Shown in pieces: positions 15,932-24,212 of a stretch of 64,000 bases of DNA. The notes under the pieces were generated by a model. It was not told the origin of the DNA. It saw only the letters and a program-made list of their open reading frames with translations, and did not search any database. The position numbers and the translations under genes are program-made. Location of the stretch: the NCBI RefSeq assembly GCF_000017805.1, contig NC_009767.1, positions 806,001 to 870,000 of the forward strand. Reading direction: 5' to 3'. The stretch is from Roseiflexus castenholzii DSM 13941 (GTDB taxonomy: Bacteria; Chloroflexota; Chloroflexia; Chloroflexales; Roseiflexaceae). Every line of letters starts with the position of its first letter. Within the stretch, counting starts at the first letter, position 1.

Positions 15932-16768
15932 CTATCGAGGCTTCTGCGCAACCAGTACGACGTATCCCAGGTGGTCACGCTGAATGGCAGCGAGTTGCGG
16001 CCATACCTGTTCGAGCGTCGCCAGCAGATCATCCCCGTAGAGCGCTCGAATGTCGTCGCGTTTCTGGATCAATGCATCACTGACAAACTGAAGGGTTCGT
16101 TTGGTGTGAGCACTGATATCGATCACCTCATCGACGACAAATCCCGCCGCTGTGACCAGCGCCGGATAGCGCTCGATCGTTTCCAGCGAGCGAAGCATAA
16201 AACTCCCGTAGAGTAGTGCACGGTGCTCGTCAGAAAGCGGTCGCTCCTCGGTGACATCGGTCAGCGCGAACTTTCCGCCTGGGCGCAGAACCCGCCATAT
16301 TTCTTGCAGCACGTGCTGACGATCTGGCATGTGCAGCAATGACTCGAACGCCCATGCGGCATCGAACGTTTCGTCGTCGAAAGGAAGCGCCATCGCGTCA
16401 GCGCGCTCAAAGCGCACACGATCCGTCACGCCGTTCTGTTCGGCGAGCATTGTGGCGCGTGCTACCTGATCGGCGCTGACGGTTATGCCGACCACAGATG
16501 CACCACTATGGCGACTCAGACGGATCGCCGGACGACCTACGCCGCATCCGACATCGATGAGCGTTTGCCCTGTGGTCAGATTGACTTTTTCGATAAGCAG
16601 ATCGGTCAGCCGATCCTGTGCTTCGACATGAGAACTCATATCGTCTGGACCGGTCCAATATCCGACGTGAATGTTGTCTCCCCACAGGGTGGCATAGAAT
16701 GGTCCCATCAGATCATAGTAGGCGCCGACTTCGTCAGGAGTAGGATGGACCGACTCATGGGCTGTCAT
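15932..16768 (-). CDS. SAM-dependent methyltransferase, likely terpene pathway
   Basis: 278 residues, class I Rossmann methyltransferase. Motif I is LIDVGCGVGRPAIRLS (residues 70-85). The post-I acidic region is VVGITVSADQVARA, then ADAMALPFDDETFDAAWAFE, and LRPGGKFALTDV is motif III. The N-terminal FYATLWGDNIHVGYW resembles gamma-tocopherol/sterol-type C-methyltransferases and related natural-product enzymes. AAGGAGG precedes the ATG. First gene of the operon, directly before the terpene synthase. By analogy with geranyl-PP and farnesyl-PP C-methyltransferases paired with cyclases, it may methylate a prenyl diphosphate; O- or N-methylation cannot be excluded. A TTGACA (minus, 16835-16830) lies upstream but no clear -10. 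Confidence 0.82.
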   Translation of the reverse strand: MTAHESVHPTPDEVGAYYDLMGPFYATLWGDNIHVGYWTGPDDMSSHVEAQDRLTDLLIEKVNLTTGQTLIDVGCGVGRPAIRLSRHSGASVVGITVSADQVARATMLAEQNGVTDRVRFERADAMALPFDDETFDAAWAFESLLHMPDRQHVLQEIWRVLRPGGKFALTDVTEERPLSDEHRALLYGSFMLRSLETIERYPALVTAAGFVVDEVIDISAHTKRTLQFVSDALIQKRDDIRALYGDDLLATLEQVWPQLAAIQRDHLGYVVLVAQKPR

Positions 16769-16992
16769 TGATGTGCCTCCTTGGATGTCAGTGTATCAGC
16801 GACTGAGGAATGTGCACTGTGCAGTCTATTGTCAAAATGGTATTAAGATTGCAAACATTGCCTCCGACGCTCTTCGCGCATCGGGTATGTGTTGTTGGGA
16901 AGACGCCAAAACGCTGGAGTTTCATCGGGATATTCTGCACTCCAAAGCAGGAAATGGCAGGCAGTGGGAACCTGCTGAGGTGCGGCGCATCC

Positions 16993-18105
16993 TTACCCTG
17001 TCAATGAGGCGACAACCGCTGTCGAAAAGCGCGACCAGCGCGAGGTGTTCCACTGATCGAAGAGGGTGCGATTTGCCAGCATCACGCACACCAGATCAAG
17101 CGCCGGGTCCGCCCAGGCGAAAACGCCGGAGATGCCGGTGTGCCCGAAGGTGGCTGGTGAGGTAAATTCGCCGGAGAAGTGCGGGTGTTTGTTGCCGCGC
17201 AGATCGAACCCTAAACCCCAGGCGCAGTCGTCCCAGGTCATAAACCCTTCAATGCCTCCACGCAGTCCCGGTGTCTGGTTGGTGATCATGAGGCGCGCCG
17301 CAACTGGGGAGATCACCTGTCGTCCGTCAATGGCGCCACCATTCAGCACAACCTGAAAGAAGCGCGCAACGTCTCGCGCTGTGGCGAGCACGCTGCCGGC
17401 CGGATGTGTCTGTCGCCGCGCGTGAGCCGAGTTGAACCGTTCGGTCGGGCTGCCGGGATCGAGCGTTCCGCCAACGTGGACGATGCGTGGGAAAAGGTCT
17501 TCCGGCGGCGCCAGCCATGTGTCGCGCAGACCAGCCGGAGCGAAGACGCGCTCGTGCATAAATGACGCAAACGATTGCCTGCCAACTTCTTCGATGATCA
17601 GCCCCAGCAACCCATATCCGACGTTGCTGTACTCGACTTTGCTGCCGGGAGGCACAATGGGACCGGCAGCAAGATAAGTGCGCAATTCTTCGGATGTGGT
17701 GGCGTTGGGCGGCAACCGGCTGCGATCCGGGTCCTGCGGCAGACCGGAGGTATGGGTCAACAACTGGCGCACAGTGATCACGTCGCGCCCTGCGCCACGA
17801 AACTCTGTCAGAATGTCGGCGACCGGATCGTCGAGCGTGAGGCGCCCGGCTTCCACGAGAAGCATGACGGCAAAGGCGGTCATAGGCTTCCCGATTGAGG
17901 CAATATGGAACAGGCTGTTGCCGTTGATCGGTGGGGCATTGGGCGCCGGTGCAGCGCTCCCGCCGTAGAATTCACCCGCCAATCGCCCGCGATGAAGCAA
18001 GACTGAGGCAATCGCCGTGACGATCCGTTCATCGAGCCAGCGCTGCAAGATGTCATACGCGCGCTGTAGTCGCTTTGGATCGATAGTGAGTTTGACGTTT
18101 TTCAT
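16993..18105 (-). CDS. Serine hydrolase, beta-lactamase/esterase class C family
   Basis: 370 residues. The SxxK nucleophile motif is SIGK in SLFHIASIGKPMTAF, the YxN motif is YSN in KVEYSNVGYGLLG, and a C-terminal FGHTGISG takes the place of KTG (HTG). This pattern defines the class C beta-lactamase/D-aminopeptidase/esterase family (EstB-like). No signal peptide is seen, so a cytoplasmic esterase or peptidase is more likely than antibiotic hydrolysis. The ATG at 18105 is preferred to the in-frame TTG at 18126; neither has a clear ribosome site. It stands alone between the terpene operon and murJ, on the same strand as both. Confidence 0.85.
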   Translation of the reverse strand: MKNVKLTIDPKRLQRAYDILQRWLDERIVTAIASVLLHRGRLAGEFYGGSAAPAPNAPPINGNSLFHIASIGKPMTAFAVMLLVEAGRLTLDDPVADILTEFRGAGRDVITVRQLLTHTSGLPQDPDRSRLPPNATTSEELRTYLAAGPIVPPGSKVEYSNVGYGLLGLIIEEVGRQSFASFMHERVFAPAGLRDTWLAPPEDLFPRIVHVGGTLDPGSPTERFNSAHARRQTHPAGSVLATARDVARFFQVVLNGGAIDGRQVISPVAARLMITNQTPGLRGGIEGFMTWDDCAWGLGFDLRGNKHPHFSGEFTSPATFGHTGISGVFAWADPALDLVCVMLANRTLFDQWNTSRWSRFSTAVVASLTG

Positions 18106-18165
18106 ACCGATTGCTGAAGATCTCAAAGTTCGGATGCGGGTCCTTCATGAAACCTGCAACGTGTA

Positions 18166-18336
18166 ATACCAATGACGATTGAAGAAGCCGCCTTCTGGTC
18201 ATTCCGAGCGCAGCGACTTGTCATTCCGAGCGCAGCGACTTGTCATTCCGAGCGCAGCGAGGAATCTAAGCGGGTCGCGCACGACTCCGCGCGCTGCTCG
18301 GGGTGACCATGCCGGATGGTCACAGGTCATTGGTAT
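18166..18336 (+). repeat. MITE-like intergenic repeat, copy 1
   Basis: Bounded by ATACCAATGAC and GTCATTGGTAT, an 11 bp perfect terminal inverted repeat. 171 bp long because an inner module beginning TCATTCCGAGCGCAGCGA is present three times. Relatives at 41472-41621, 44763-44912 and, inverted, 52017-52165. Confidence 0.75.
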
Positions 18337-18388
18337 AACGTTCCCATGTGCAGCGCGCGCCGTTTTGCAACGTTGCACGGCGATGTCT

Positions 18389-19735
18389 CTACCTCTCGCC
18401 TCTTGCCTCTCGCCTCCGACGCATCCGCCACGCCAGCGCCGCTCCCAGCGCCACCGTTTCCAGCACTGAGGTGATCGCAAATGCCGCAGGAATTGCAACC
18501 ACGCCCCAAGGCTCGATCCACACCCATATCAACACGCCGCGTCCCGCGAGTTGCGCACAGTTCGTCACCAGCGGCGTTTGGGTGTCGTGCAGTGCGATCA
18601 GTCCGCGCGTCAGCACTTCCGTTGCCACATACATCGGCAACCCCGCGATATACACCCCAAGCAGCAGCGTCGTCAGATCGCTGGCAGCGGCATCAAAACG
18701 ACCACGTTCGAACAGCAGGCGAACGAGCGCGCGACCGATGAGCGCCAGCGTGAGCGCAGCCGCAACTGCCAGGGTCATGCTGCCTGCTAGCGCCGCAAGG
18801 AGGGTGCGACGCAGGCGCTTCCGGTCGTTGCGCGCGGCATAGGCGGCAATACGCGGAAATGCCGCTTGCGCCAGCGCAACGCCGATCAACCGGAGCGGCA
18901 CACCCATCAGCAAACCGGCGTTGAAGAGCGCTGGCAGCGCCCCCGCTTCCCGCGCCAGCGAGGCGAATGCCGTATCGACGATGCCGCCTGCATAGTTCAC
19001 CCCGGATGATAAGCCGTTTGGCGCCAGCAACCGGAACAGTTGGCGCAGTCGTGCATCGCGCAGATCCCACGCCGGACGCACACGAAAACGGTTGGCGCGC
19101 AGTCCGGGGCATAGAATGATCAGTTGCAGGATCGCATCGCCAACGACGCCGAACGCAGGACCGTAGATGCCGACGCCGGGAATGAAACGCGCCGCCAGGA
19201 TTCCGCCGATCATCGTGACGTTGTGCGTTACTATCGAGATTGCCGTTAATAAAAACTGGTTCCGCGCGTTCAGCACGGCAATCGCCACGCTTGCCAGCAC
19301 GACCAGCGCCAGTTGCGCGAGCATAATGCGGGTCAGCGCGATGGTCAGCGCGGCGGTTTCGGCATCGAAGCCGGGGGCAAGCACAAAGCGCACAAAGAAA
19401 GGTGCGAAAATCATGCAGACCAGTACGACCAGCGAGACCGCGACGGTCAGGGTGGTGGCCGTCAGGTTCACCAGTCGCTGTTCGGCGACATCGCCCGATT
19501 CGTAGCGCGCGCCGAGTAGCGCCGGTATCATCGCATTCGACAGTGCGCCGCCGCCGATCAGGCTTGCGATGGTGTCGGGCAATCGGAAGGCGGCATAGTA
19601 GGCGCTGGCTTCCATCCCTGCGCCAAACCCGGCATTGAACAGCGCCTGGCGCACAATGCCCAATCCGGCTGAGATGACGTATGCGGTAGTGAACAGGAGT
19701 GTTCCTTCCGCAATGCTGAATTCACGCCGGATCAT
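18389..19735 (-). CDS. murJ: MurJ/MviN-type lipid II flippase
   Basis: 448 residues with about 12-14 hydrophobic helices. The start IRREFSIAEGTLLFTTAYVI, then GIVRQALFNAGFG, YYAAFRLPDTIASLIGGGAL and MIPALL is the MurJ signature (the usual form is DAFFVAFRIPNLLRRLFAEGA.S.AFVPV). MurJ flips the peptidoglycan precursor across the inner membrane. The ATG at 19735 overlaps the stop of the upstream uroporphyrinogen decarboxylase-like gene (ATGA), so translation is probably coupled. The last ten residues (RRRREARGER) are encoded by a GAGGCGAGAGG repeat also seen after lgt. Confidence 0.85.
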   Translation of the reverse strand: MIRREFSIAEGTLLFTTAYVISAGLGIVRQALFNAGFGAGMEASAYYAAFRLPDTIASLIGGGALSNAMIPALLGARYESGDVAEQRLVNLTATTLTVAVSLVVLVCMIFAPFFVRFVLAPGFDAETAALTIALTRIMLAQLALVVLASVAIAVLNARNQFLLTAISIVTHNVTMIGGILAARFIPGVGIYGPAFGVVGDAILQLIILCPGLRANRFRVRPAWDLRDARLRQLFRLLAPNGLSSGVNYAGGIVDTAFASLAREAGALPALFNAGLLMGVPLRLIGVALAQAAFPRIAAYAARNDRKRLRRTLLAALAGSMTLAVAAALTLALIGRALVRLLFERGRFDAAASDLTTLLLGVYIAGLPMYVATEVLTRGLIALHDTQTPLVTNCAQLAGRGVLIWVWIEPWGVVAIPAAFAITSVLETVALGAALAWRMRRRREARGER

Positions 19736-20733
19736 GGACCCACGACATCTCGCAGTGCGCGAATGTTCCCCCAGGGCGCCGTCGTCGGCATCACACAGCC
19801 GGTCGAAAGGCACATGCGCCGTCCGCCCATCGCTGCGATTGCCTGGCGCGCCAGCGACTGCACTGCCGTGGGTGAACCTTCGACAATATCGCGTTGGCTT
19901 AAACCTCCAACAACCATGCCTGGAAAGCGGCGCGCGCCTTCAGCGAGGTCGGGTCCGGTGTCGCGGTCGTGCCAGTTGAGCGCCTGCGCGGGATATTCCG
20001 CTGCAATGTCGAAGTAGGAGTGCATACCATGCAGGTGGAGCAGAATGAAAGGCGGTTTTCCATGTGCTGCGCTGGCTGCATGCGCCGCTTCGAGAATGCG
20101 CATGTCAAGCGGACGGCAGACCTCGCGGTATTCGGCTTCGCTGATGACATCCGCTGTACATCGTTGCATTGCGTAGAAAATGCCGTCGGCGCCGGTTTCG
20201 AGTACGGCTTCGACGAAGCGTATCGTTGTTTCTGTGATTGCTTCGAGCGCGTCCAGCAGATCGGAGCGATGACGCCGGAGATGTACAATGTCCATCCCTC
20301 CGCCGATCAGATTCTTTGCCTGACTGATCGGGCTGAAGACTGTCGCCAGCAGGGGAACGTCGGGATCGATCAATGCGCGCGCACGACGGACGGCTACCAG
20401 ATGCGCGCCAAGTGCGCCAGCGCGCGGGTCGAGCGGCGTAATGCGCCGCCAGTCGGCAGGGACGCTGACCGGGCGCGCGACGTAGTCGCTGGTTCCTTCG
20501 GAGTGCCCACGGTACACGACGCGGCATCCCCAATTCTCGACACAAAAACTGCTCGATGGTGTGAACTTGACGAAATCCCAGTCGTACTGCGACTGAAACG
20601 CAGCCACGGATAACGCCAGTTGTTCGGGGTCCTGATCATCTACCGGAAAATGGCGCCAGAGCGCAACAGGTGGGCGATCAACCGGTTCGCCTCGGATCGC
20701 CGCAGCGAGTCGTTCACGTCGGGTCATCGACAT
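19732..20733 (-). CDS. Uroporphyrinogen decarboxylase-family protein
   Basis: 333 residues of the URO-D/methyltransferase (HemE/MtaA-like) TIM-barrel family: TRRERLAAAIRGEPVDRPPV, QYDWDFVKFTPSSSF, GADGIFYAMQ, HGKPPFILLHLHG, GGLSQRDIVEGS and the closing LSTGCVMP. The N-terminal RGEPVDRPPVALWRHFP is characteristic. The shape is nearer to the broad paralog group than to the heme enzyme HemE, so a corrinoid or tetrapyrrole-related role is possible but unproven. Start MSMTRRERL at 20733 follows GAGAGG. Its stop overlaps the start of murJ. Confidence 0.8.
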   Translation of the reverse strand: MSMTRRERLAAAIRGEPVDRPPVALWRHFPVDDQDPEQLALSVAAFQSQYDWDFVKFTPSSSFCVENWGCRVVYRGHSEGTSDYVARPVSVPADWRRITPLDPRAGALGAHLVAVRRARALIDPDVPLLATVFSPISQAKNLIGGGMDIVHLRRHRSDLLDALEAITETTIRFVEAVLETGADGIFYAMQRCTADVISEAEYREVCRPLDMRILEAAHAASAAHGKPPFILLHLHGMHSYFDIAAEYPAQALNWHDRDTGPDLAEGARRFPGMVVGGLSQRDIVEGSPTAVQSLARQAIAAMGGRRMCLSTGCVMPTTAPWGNIRALRDVVGP

Positions 20734-20811
20734 GGCGTACCTCTCTCGGTCTGGTCGAATGTTCTGCAATAGTACCACGTTTCGCCCGAAGTCCAAGTCG
20801 CTCGCGCTTGT

Positions 20812-21342
20812 GCGGCGGGGACGGGTGCGCTGCCGGGACGGGCGCGGGCGGGGACGCCCGCGCTCCCAGGTGCTCGCGCGCTCAGGTGGTGTCGGGCGGG
20901 GACGGGTGCGGGCGGGGACGGGTGCGGCGGGGACGGGTGCAGGCGGGGACGGGTGCGGGCGGGGACGGGTGTGCTCCCAGGTGCTCGCGCGCTCAGGTGG
21001 TGTCGGGCGGGGACGGGTACGGCGGGGACGCTCGCGCTCCCAGGTGTTCGCACGCTCAGGTGGTGTCGGGCGGGGACGCTCGCGCTCCCAGGTGTTCGCA
21101 CGCTCAGGTGGTGTCGGGCGGGGACGGGTGCGGGCGGGGACGGGTGCAGGCGGGGACGGGTGCGGGCGGGGACGGGTGTGCTCCTAGGTGCTCGCGCGCT
21201 CAGGTGGTGTCGGGCGGGGACGGGTGCGGCGGGGACGCCCGCGCTCCCAGGTGCTCGCGCGCTCAGGTGGTGTCGGGCGGGGACGGGTGCGGCGGGGACG
21301 GGTGCGGGCGGGGACGGGTGCGGCGGGGACGGGTGCGGGACC
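20812..21342. repeat. G-rich compound minisatellite upstream of lgt
   Basis: Six copies of a ~43 bp block (core CCCAGGTGCTCGCGCGCTCA; two copies read GTTCGCACGCTC) alternate with variable runs of GGCGGGGACGGGTGCG. The plus strand carries many closely spaced G-runs, so G-quadruplex formation is plausible. No gene is supported here; all frames are repeat translations. Confidence 0.85.
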
Positions 21343-21396
21343 ATCGGAGGCGATGTCGATTGCCGACAACCGCTGCTCACCGTATAACTCCAGTCA

Positions 21397-21425
21397 TTGA
21401 CGCCTGCCTCACGGCGGACTACAAT
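21397..21425 (+). promoter_or_regulatory. Promoter of lgt
   Basis: TTGACG (21397-21402), 17 nt spacer and TACAAT (21420-21425). It is about 28 nt before the ATG. This is the best -35/-10 pair in the window. Confidence 0.65.
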
Positions 21426-21453
21426 ATCCGCTATTCTATCGAGGAGAATGTCT

Positions 21454-22326
21454 ATGGGACTCTATCCGCCTGACGATCCATTTCTCATCAACGTGTCGCT
21501 GTTCGGCATTCCCGTCGTGGTGCGCTGGTATGGCGTCATTATCGTCAGCGGCGCAATGCTGGCAGGATGGATTGCAGCCAGGCGCGCGCAACAGCGCGGT
21601 TACGACCCGGAGCATATCTGGAACCTGTTGCTGGTCGGCATGATATTCGGCATTATCGGTGCGCGCGCCTATTATGTGCTGTTCGAATGGCCTCGTTTTG
21701 CCGGCGCGTCGTGGCTGGAGATTATCAACCCGGCGACGGGCGGGCTGGCAATTCATGGCGCGCTGATCGGGGCGCTGACCGCTGCTACGCTCTACACACG
21801 CTGGCATCATTTGCCGCTGCGGACCTTCCTCGACATCGCTATGCCGCCGTTCCTCCTGGCGCAGGCAATCGGGCGCTGGGGCAATTTTATGAACCAGGAG
21901 GCGTATGGCAGCCCGACCAGCCTTGGGTTCGGGGTATTGATCGATGAGGAGCACCGCATCGGTCCGTACCGCGATATGCAGCAGTTTCCACCCGATACAT
22001 TGTTTCATGCCACATTTCTGTACGAGTCGGTATGGAACCTTATTGGGTTTGGCATTCTGATCTGGCTTGAGCGACGACTGCGCGATCGGTTGCGTCCGCT
22101 CGATATGGCGTTGCTCTATGCCGTCTGGTACGGGTTGGGACGTTTTTGGATCGAGGGTTTCCGCACCGACAGCCTCTGCCTGAGTGGAATCGGCGGCGCA
22201 TGCGAGGGATCGTTGCGCGTCGCGCAGGTCGTCAGTCTGCTGCTGGTTGCTGGAGGGTTCATTGGGTTGCTGATCAACCATTGCTATGTCGCCCGCCACA
22301 CTGCGCAGCCACGGGGGTGTGAGTGA
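21454..22326 (+). CDS. lgt: Prolipoprotein diacylglyceryl transferase
   Basis: 290 residues, seven hydrophobic helices. Lgt transfers diacylglycerol from phosphatidylglycerol to the lipobox Cys of prolipoproteins in the cytoplasmic membrane. Signatures: PVVVRWYGVIIVSG at the start, GARAYYVLFEW, GLAIHGALIGALTAA, the family signature GRWGNFMNQEAYG, and HATFLYESVWNLIGF. GAGGAG at 21441-21446 lies 7 nt from this ATG but only 1 nt from the in-frame ATG at 21448, which decides the start. It has its own promoter directly downstream of the G-rich minisatellite. Confidence 0.94.
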   Translation: MGLYPPDDPFLINVSLFGIPVVVRWYGVIIVSGAMLAGWIAARRAQQRGYDPEHIWNLLLVGMIFGIIGARAYYVLFEWPRFAGASWLEIINPATGGLAIHGALIGALTAATLYTRWHHLPLRTFLDIAMPPFLLAQAIGRWGNFMNQEAYGSPTSLGFGVLIDEEHRIGPYRDMQQFPPDTLFHATFLYESVWNLIGFGILIWLERRLRDRLRPLDMALLYAVWYGLGRFWIEGFRTDSLCLSGIGGACEGSLRVAQVVSLLLVAGGFIGLLINHCYVARHTAQPRGCE

Positions 22327-22400
22327 GGCATGAGGCGTGAGGCGAGAGGTGTGAGGCGTGAAGCGGGAGGCGGGAGACGGGAGACGGGAGGCGTGAAAGG
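22327..22400. repeat. Purine-rich short tandem repeat after lgt
   Basis: Irregular copies of GAGGCGTGAGGCGAGAGG/GGCGGGAGACGGGAG run from the lgt stop toward the aarF remnant. The same low-complexity family supplies the last codons of murJ (18389-18420, minus). Confidence 0.7.
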
Positions 22401-22430
22401 TTAGGAAGGCTAACCCTTAGTCCCTAACCC

Positions 22431-22864
22431 CTAACCCCCACCCCCTCGCACAATACTGATGAACAACACGGCTCCCGCGCTCAACAGCGCAACCAGGGCG
22501 ATGGACGCAGGAAGGATCACCGGCAACCCGTCCCACCCGGCGATGGCGGCCGCAATCGTCAACCCTGCCAGACCCAGCGTGGCTGCCAGGACGATCAGAG
22601 CGAGCGCGATGCGCGTGCCTGCCTGTGATAGCGCCGTTGCAGTTCGCCGCACTTCGAGGTCGCAGGTCTGGATGCGCAGTTCCCCGTCGTTCAGGCGCTG
22701 GAGTAGGGCGCTGATCCGGCCCGGCAGCGCGCCGACGATGCCGCGCATCTCGTCCAGTTCGCTGAGGACGCGCCGCATCTGCGCGTCGGGGCGGTTCAGT
22801 TCCGCCAGAGCGCGCATGGCGACGATTCAGGGTAATCGCCCGCCCGAAATCCGCTTTGAGCCGT
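22431..22864 (-). pseudogene. Deleted paralog of aarF (UbiB/ABC1 kinase)
   Basis: The segment ADFGRAITLN (the kinase DFG region, compare VDFGQAIALD in the intact gene) is followed at once, in another frame, by MRALAELNRPDAQMRR and the complete C-terminal region with two membrane helices ending VLFISIVRGGGG. About 200 internal codons and the whole N-terminal kinase lobe are missing. It closely resembles the end of the intact copy at 24213-25889, so it is a duplicated, deleted copy. A toxin-antitoxin pair abuts its 5' end. Confidence 0.8.
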
Positions 22865-23371
22865 TTATCCCAACACCTCGTGCAGCAGGCGACGGCACAA
22901 AGTCGGGCTGATCCAGATGTCTGTTCTTTCCTCGATCTGACCGAAGTAGAAGCGCAGTTGATCGGCAGTGATGAGACCCACACGGTAGGCGTGGACGAGT
23001 ACGCCTAACGTTCCCCGCACTTTCACTCCGTGCTGGCGAGCCGCTTCACGACCGCGTTCCTCGTCAATTAAGAGCAAGCCGTCCACAGCAAGCGCCAGGG
23101 CGATGCTCTCTTGCTCACCTTGATCGAGATGCGAAGAGGCTATGTCATCTGGTATATGCCTGATCTCGATCGGCTCCCAACGCTCCTGGCTCAAGAATCG
23201 CTGAAGCGTATGAGCGTCCTCGAAACCCCGTCGTATTCCTTCAATGACGGCTTCTTCGTGGACCGATTGAGGCAGCAGCACTTCACCATAAAGCTGCTTA
23301 AGGAGATGAAGCAGATTGAGTTTGGCGAGAGTTATCAAGGGTCCGGTATCGGAAACGACCGGTTCGGACAT
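22865..23371 (-). CDS. PIN-like DUF3368 toxin
   Basis: 168 residues. SEPVVSDTGPLITLAKLNLL is the DUF3368/PIN start with the first catalytic Asp. Further acidic residues follow at VHEEAV, LDQGEQESIALALA and LLLIDEERGREAA, giving the PIN active-site set. GVKVRGTLGVLVHAYRVGLI is a DUF3368 hallmark. PIN toxins are metal-dependent ribonucleases. The start overlaps the stop of the upstream UPF0175 gene by 1 nt (TGATG). The stop touches the aarF remnant, suggesting the module was inserted there or remained after a deletion. Confidence 0.85.
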   Translation of the reverse strand: MSEPVVSDTGPLITLAKLNLLHLLKQLYGEVLLPQSVHEEAVIEGIRRGFEDAHTLQRFLSQERWEPIEIRHIPDDIASSHLDQGEQESIALALAVDGLLLIDEERGREAARQHGVKVRGTLGVLVHAYRVGLITADQLRFYFGQIEERTDIWISPTLCRRLLHEVLG

Positions 23372-23637
23372 CAGGACAGTTCCTCTTGCACGGTTTCTTC
23401 GGAGAAATCCGGTTCAATGCCACGCATTCGTGCTTCGCGAATAAGGTCTCGCTTAGAGAGTCCGACTTGCTCAGCGATGTAGCCTAGAGACCCGACACCA
23501 TCGCGGTAGAGAGCCAGGGCGCGCTCTACTTTGTACTGATACAACCCTAACCGAAAGATTTGCTGCAACGTCATCGGTTCCTCTGGCACACCTTCCAACC
23601 AGTGGCGAGGAATTTGCATTGTGATGGTCTTCTCCAT
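23371..23637 (-). CDS. UPF0175-family antitoxin
   Basis: 88 residues from MEKTITMQIPRHWLEG. The middle part LALYRDGVGSLGYIAEQVGL and SKRDLIREARMRGIEPDFSE is the UPF0175 helix-turn-helix-like core, with an acidic tail. UPF0175 proteins are the usual partners of DUF3368 PIN toxins. The start at 23637 is set by AAGGAGG 8 nt upstream; earlier in-frame ATGs overlap or precede that site. First gene of the two-gene module. Confidence 0.85.
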   Translation of the reverse strand: MEKTITMQIPRHWLEGVPEEPMTLQQIFRLGLYQYKVERALALYRDGVGSLGYIAEQVGLSKRDLIREARMRGIEPDFSEETVQEELS

Positions 23638-24212
23638 CGGCATTTCCTCCTTTTCCGCAGTCATTATACACCCTCACCTCCGTTAGGTGAGAACAACCTG
23701 TAGATCAGTCGTCTCATACGAACGTGCGGTCAGTCAGACGAGATGTTCGAGCGCCCGGTTCGCAAGGCGTAACAATCAACGCACACCAGCAGTCCGTGTC
23801 GTGGACGCATGACTGCGCAGTGGCGTCAGCGGCCCCGGCGGGGCTTTCCTCAGCGAGGGCGTTCGCCCGCAGCGCCCCGGCTTCCCGCTGCGCGCCCCGG
23901 CAATCATGACGTCACCGCACCAAGCAACCACGAAGGTCACCAAGGGACACGAAGGACATGCACTTCATTTTTATTCCCCTTCGTGCGCTTCGGGTCCTTG
24001 GTGGTTGAGCCGGTGTGCCGTGGACTCAATCGTGGTTATTGCATCCGTATGCCGCCAGCCACTCGTCCGCCCGGCGGCGGAAGCTGCGGGCTACGGCTGC
24101 CAGGCCCGCCGGCGCGGGCTGCACCGGGCGATGCCGGATTCTGTGCTCAAAAACCATGATTGTCCGCATGACTGCGTATTCGTATGAGAACCGAGAACCT
24201 GATCTCTAACCC
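23638..24212. other. Gene-free interval with repeat debris
   Basis: No gene is supported. 23925-24007 holds an imperfect inverted repeat built from CCACGAAGG/CACCAAGGGACACGAAGG and CTTCGGGTCCTTGGTGG. 24070-24125 carries a piece (GAAGCTGCGGGCTACGG, GCGCGGGCTG) related, in inverse orientation, to repeats near 43480-43540. Confidence 0.6.

Noticed and set aside
14924..16768. Assignment as a 2-methylisoborneol pathway
   Set aside because: The gene order fits, but the cyclase lacks the proline-rich N-terminal extension and the methyltransferase N-terminus looks more like tocopherol/sterol-type enzymes; the product is left open.
20812..21342. CRISPR array or coding region
   Set aside because: Compound minisatellite with irregular spacing of simple G-rich sequence; all frames are low-complexity.
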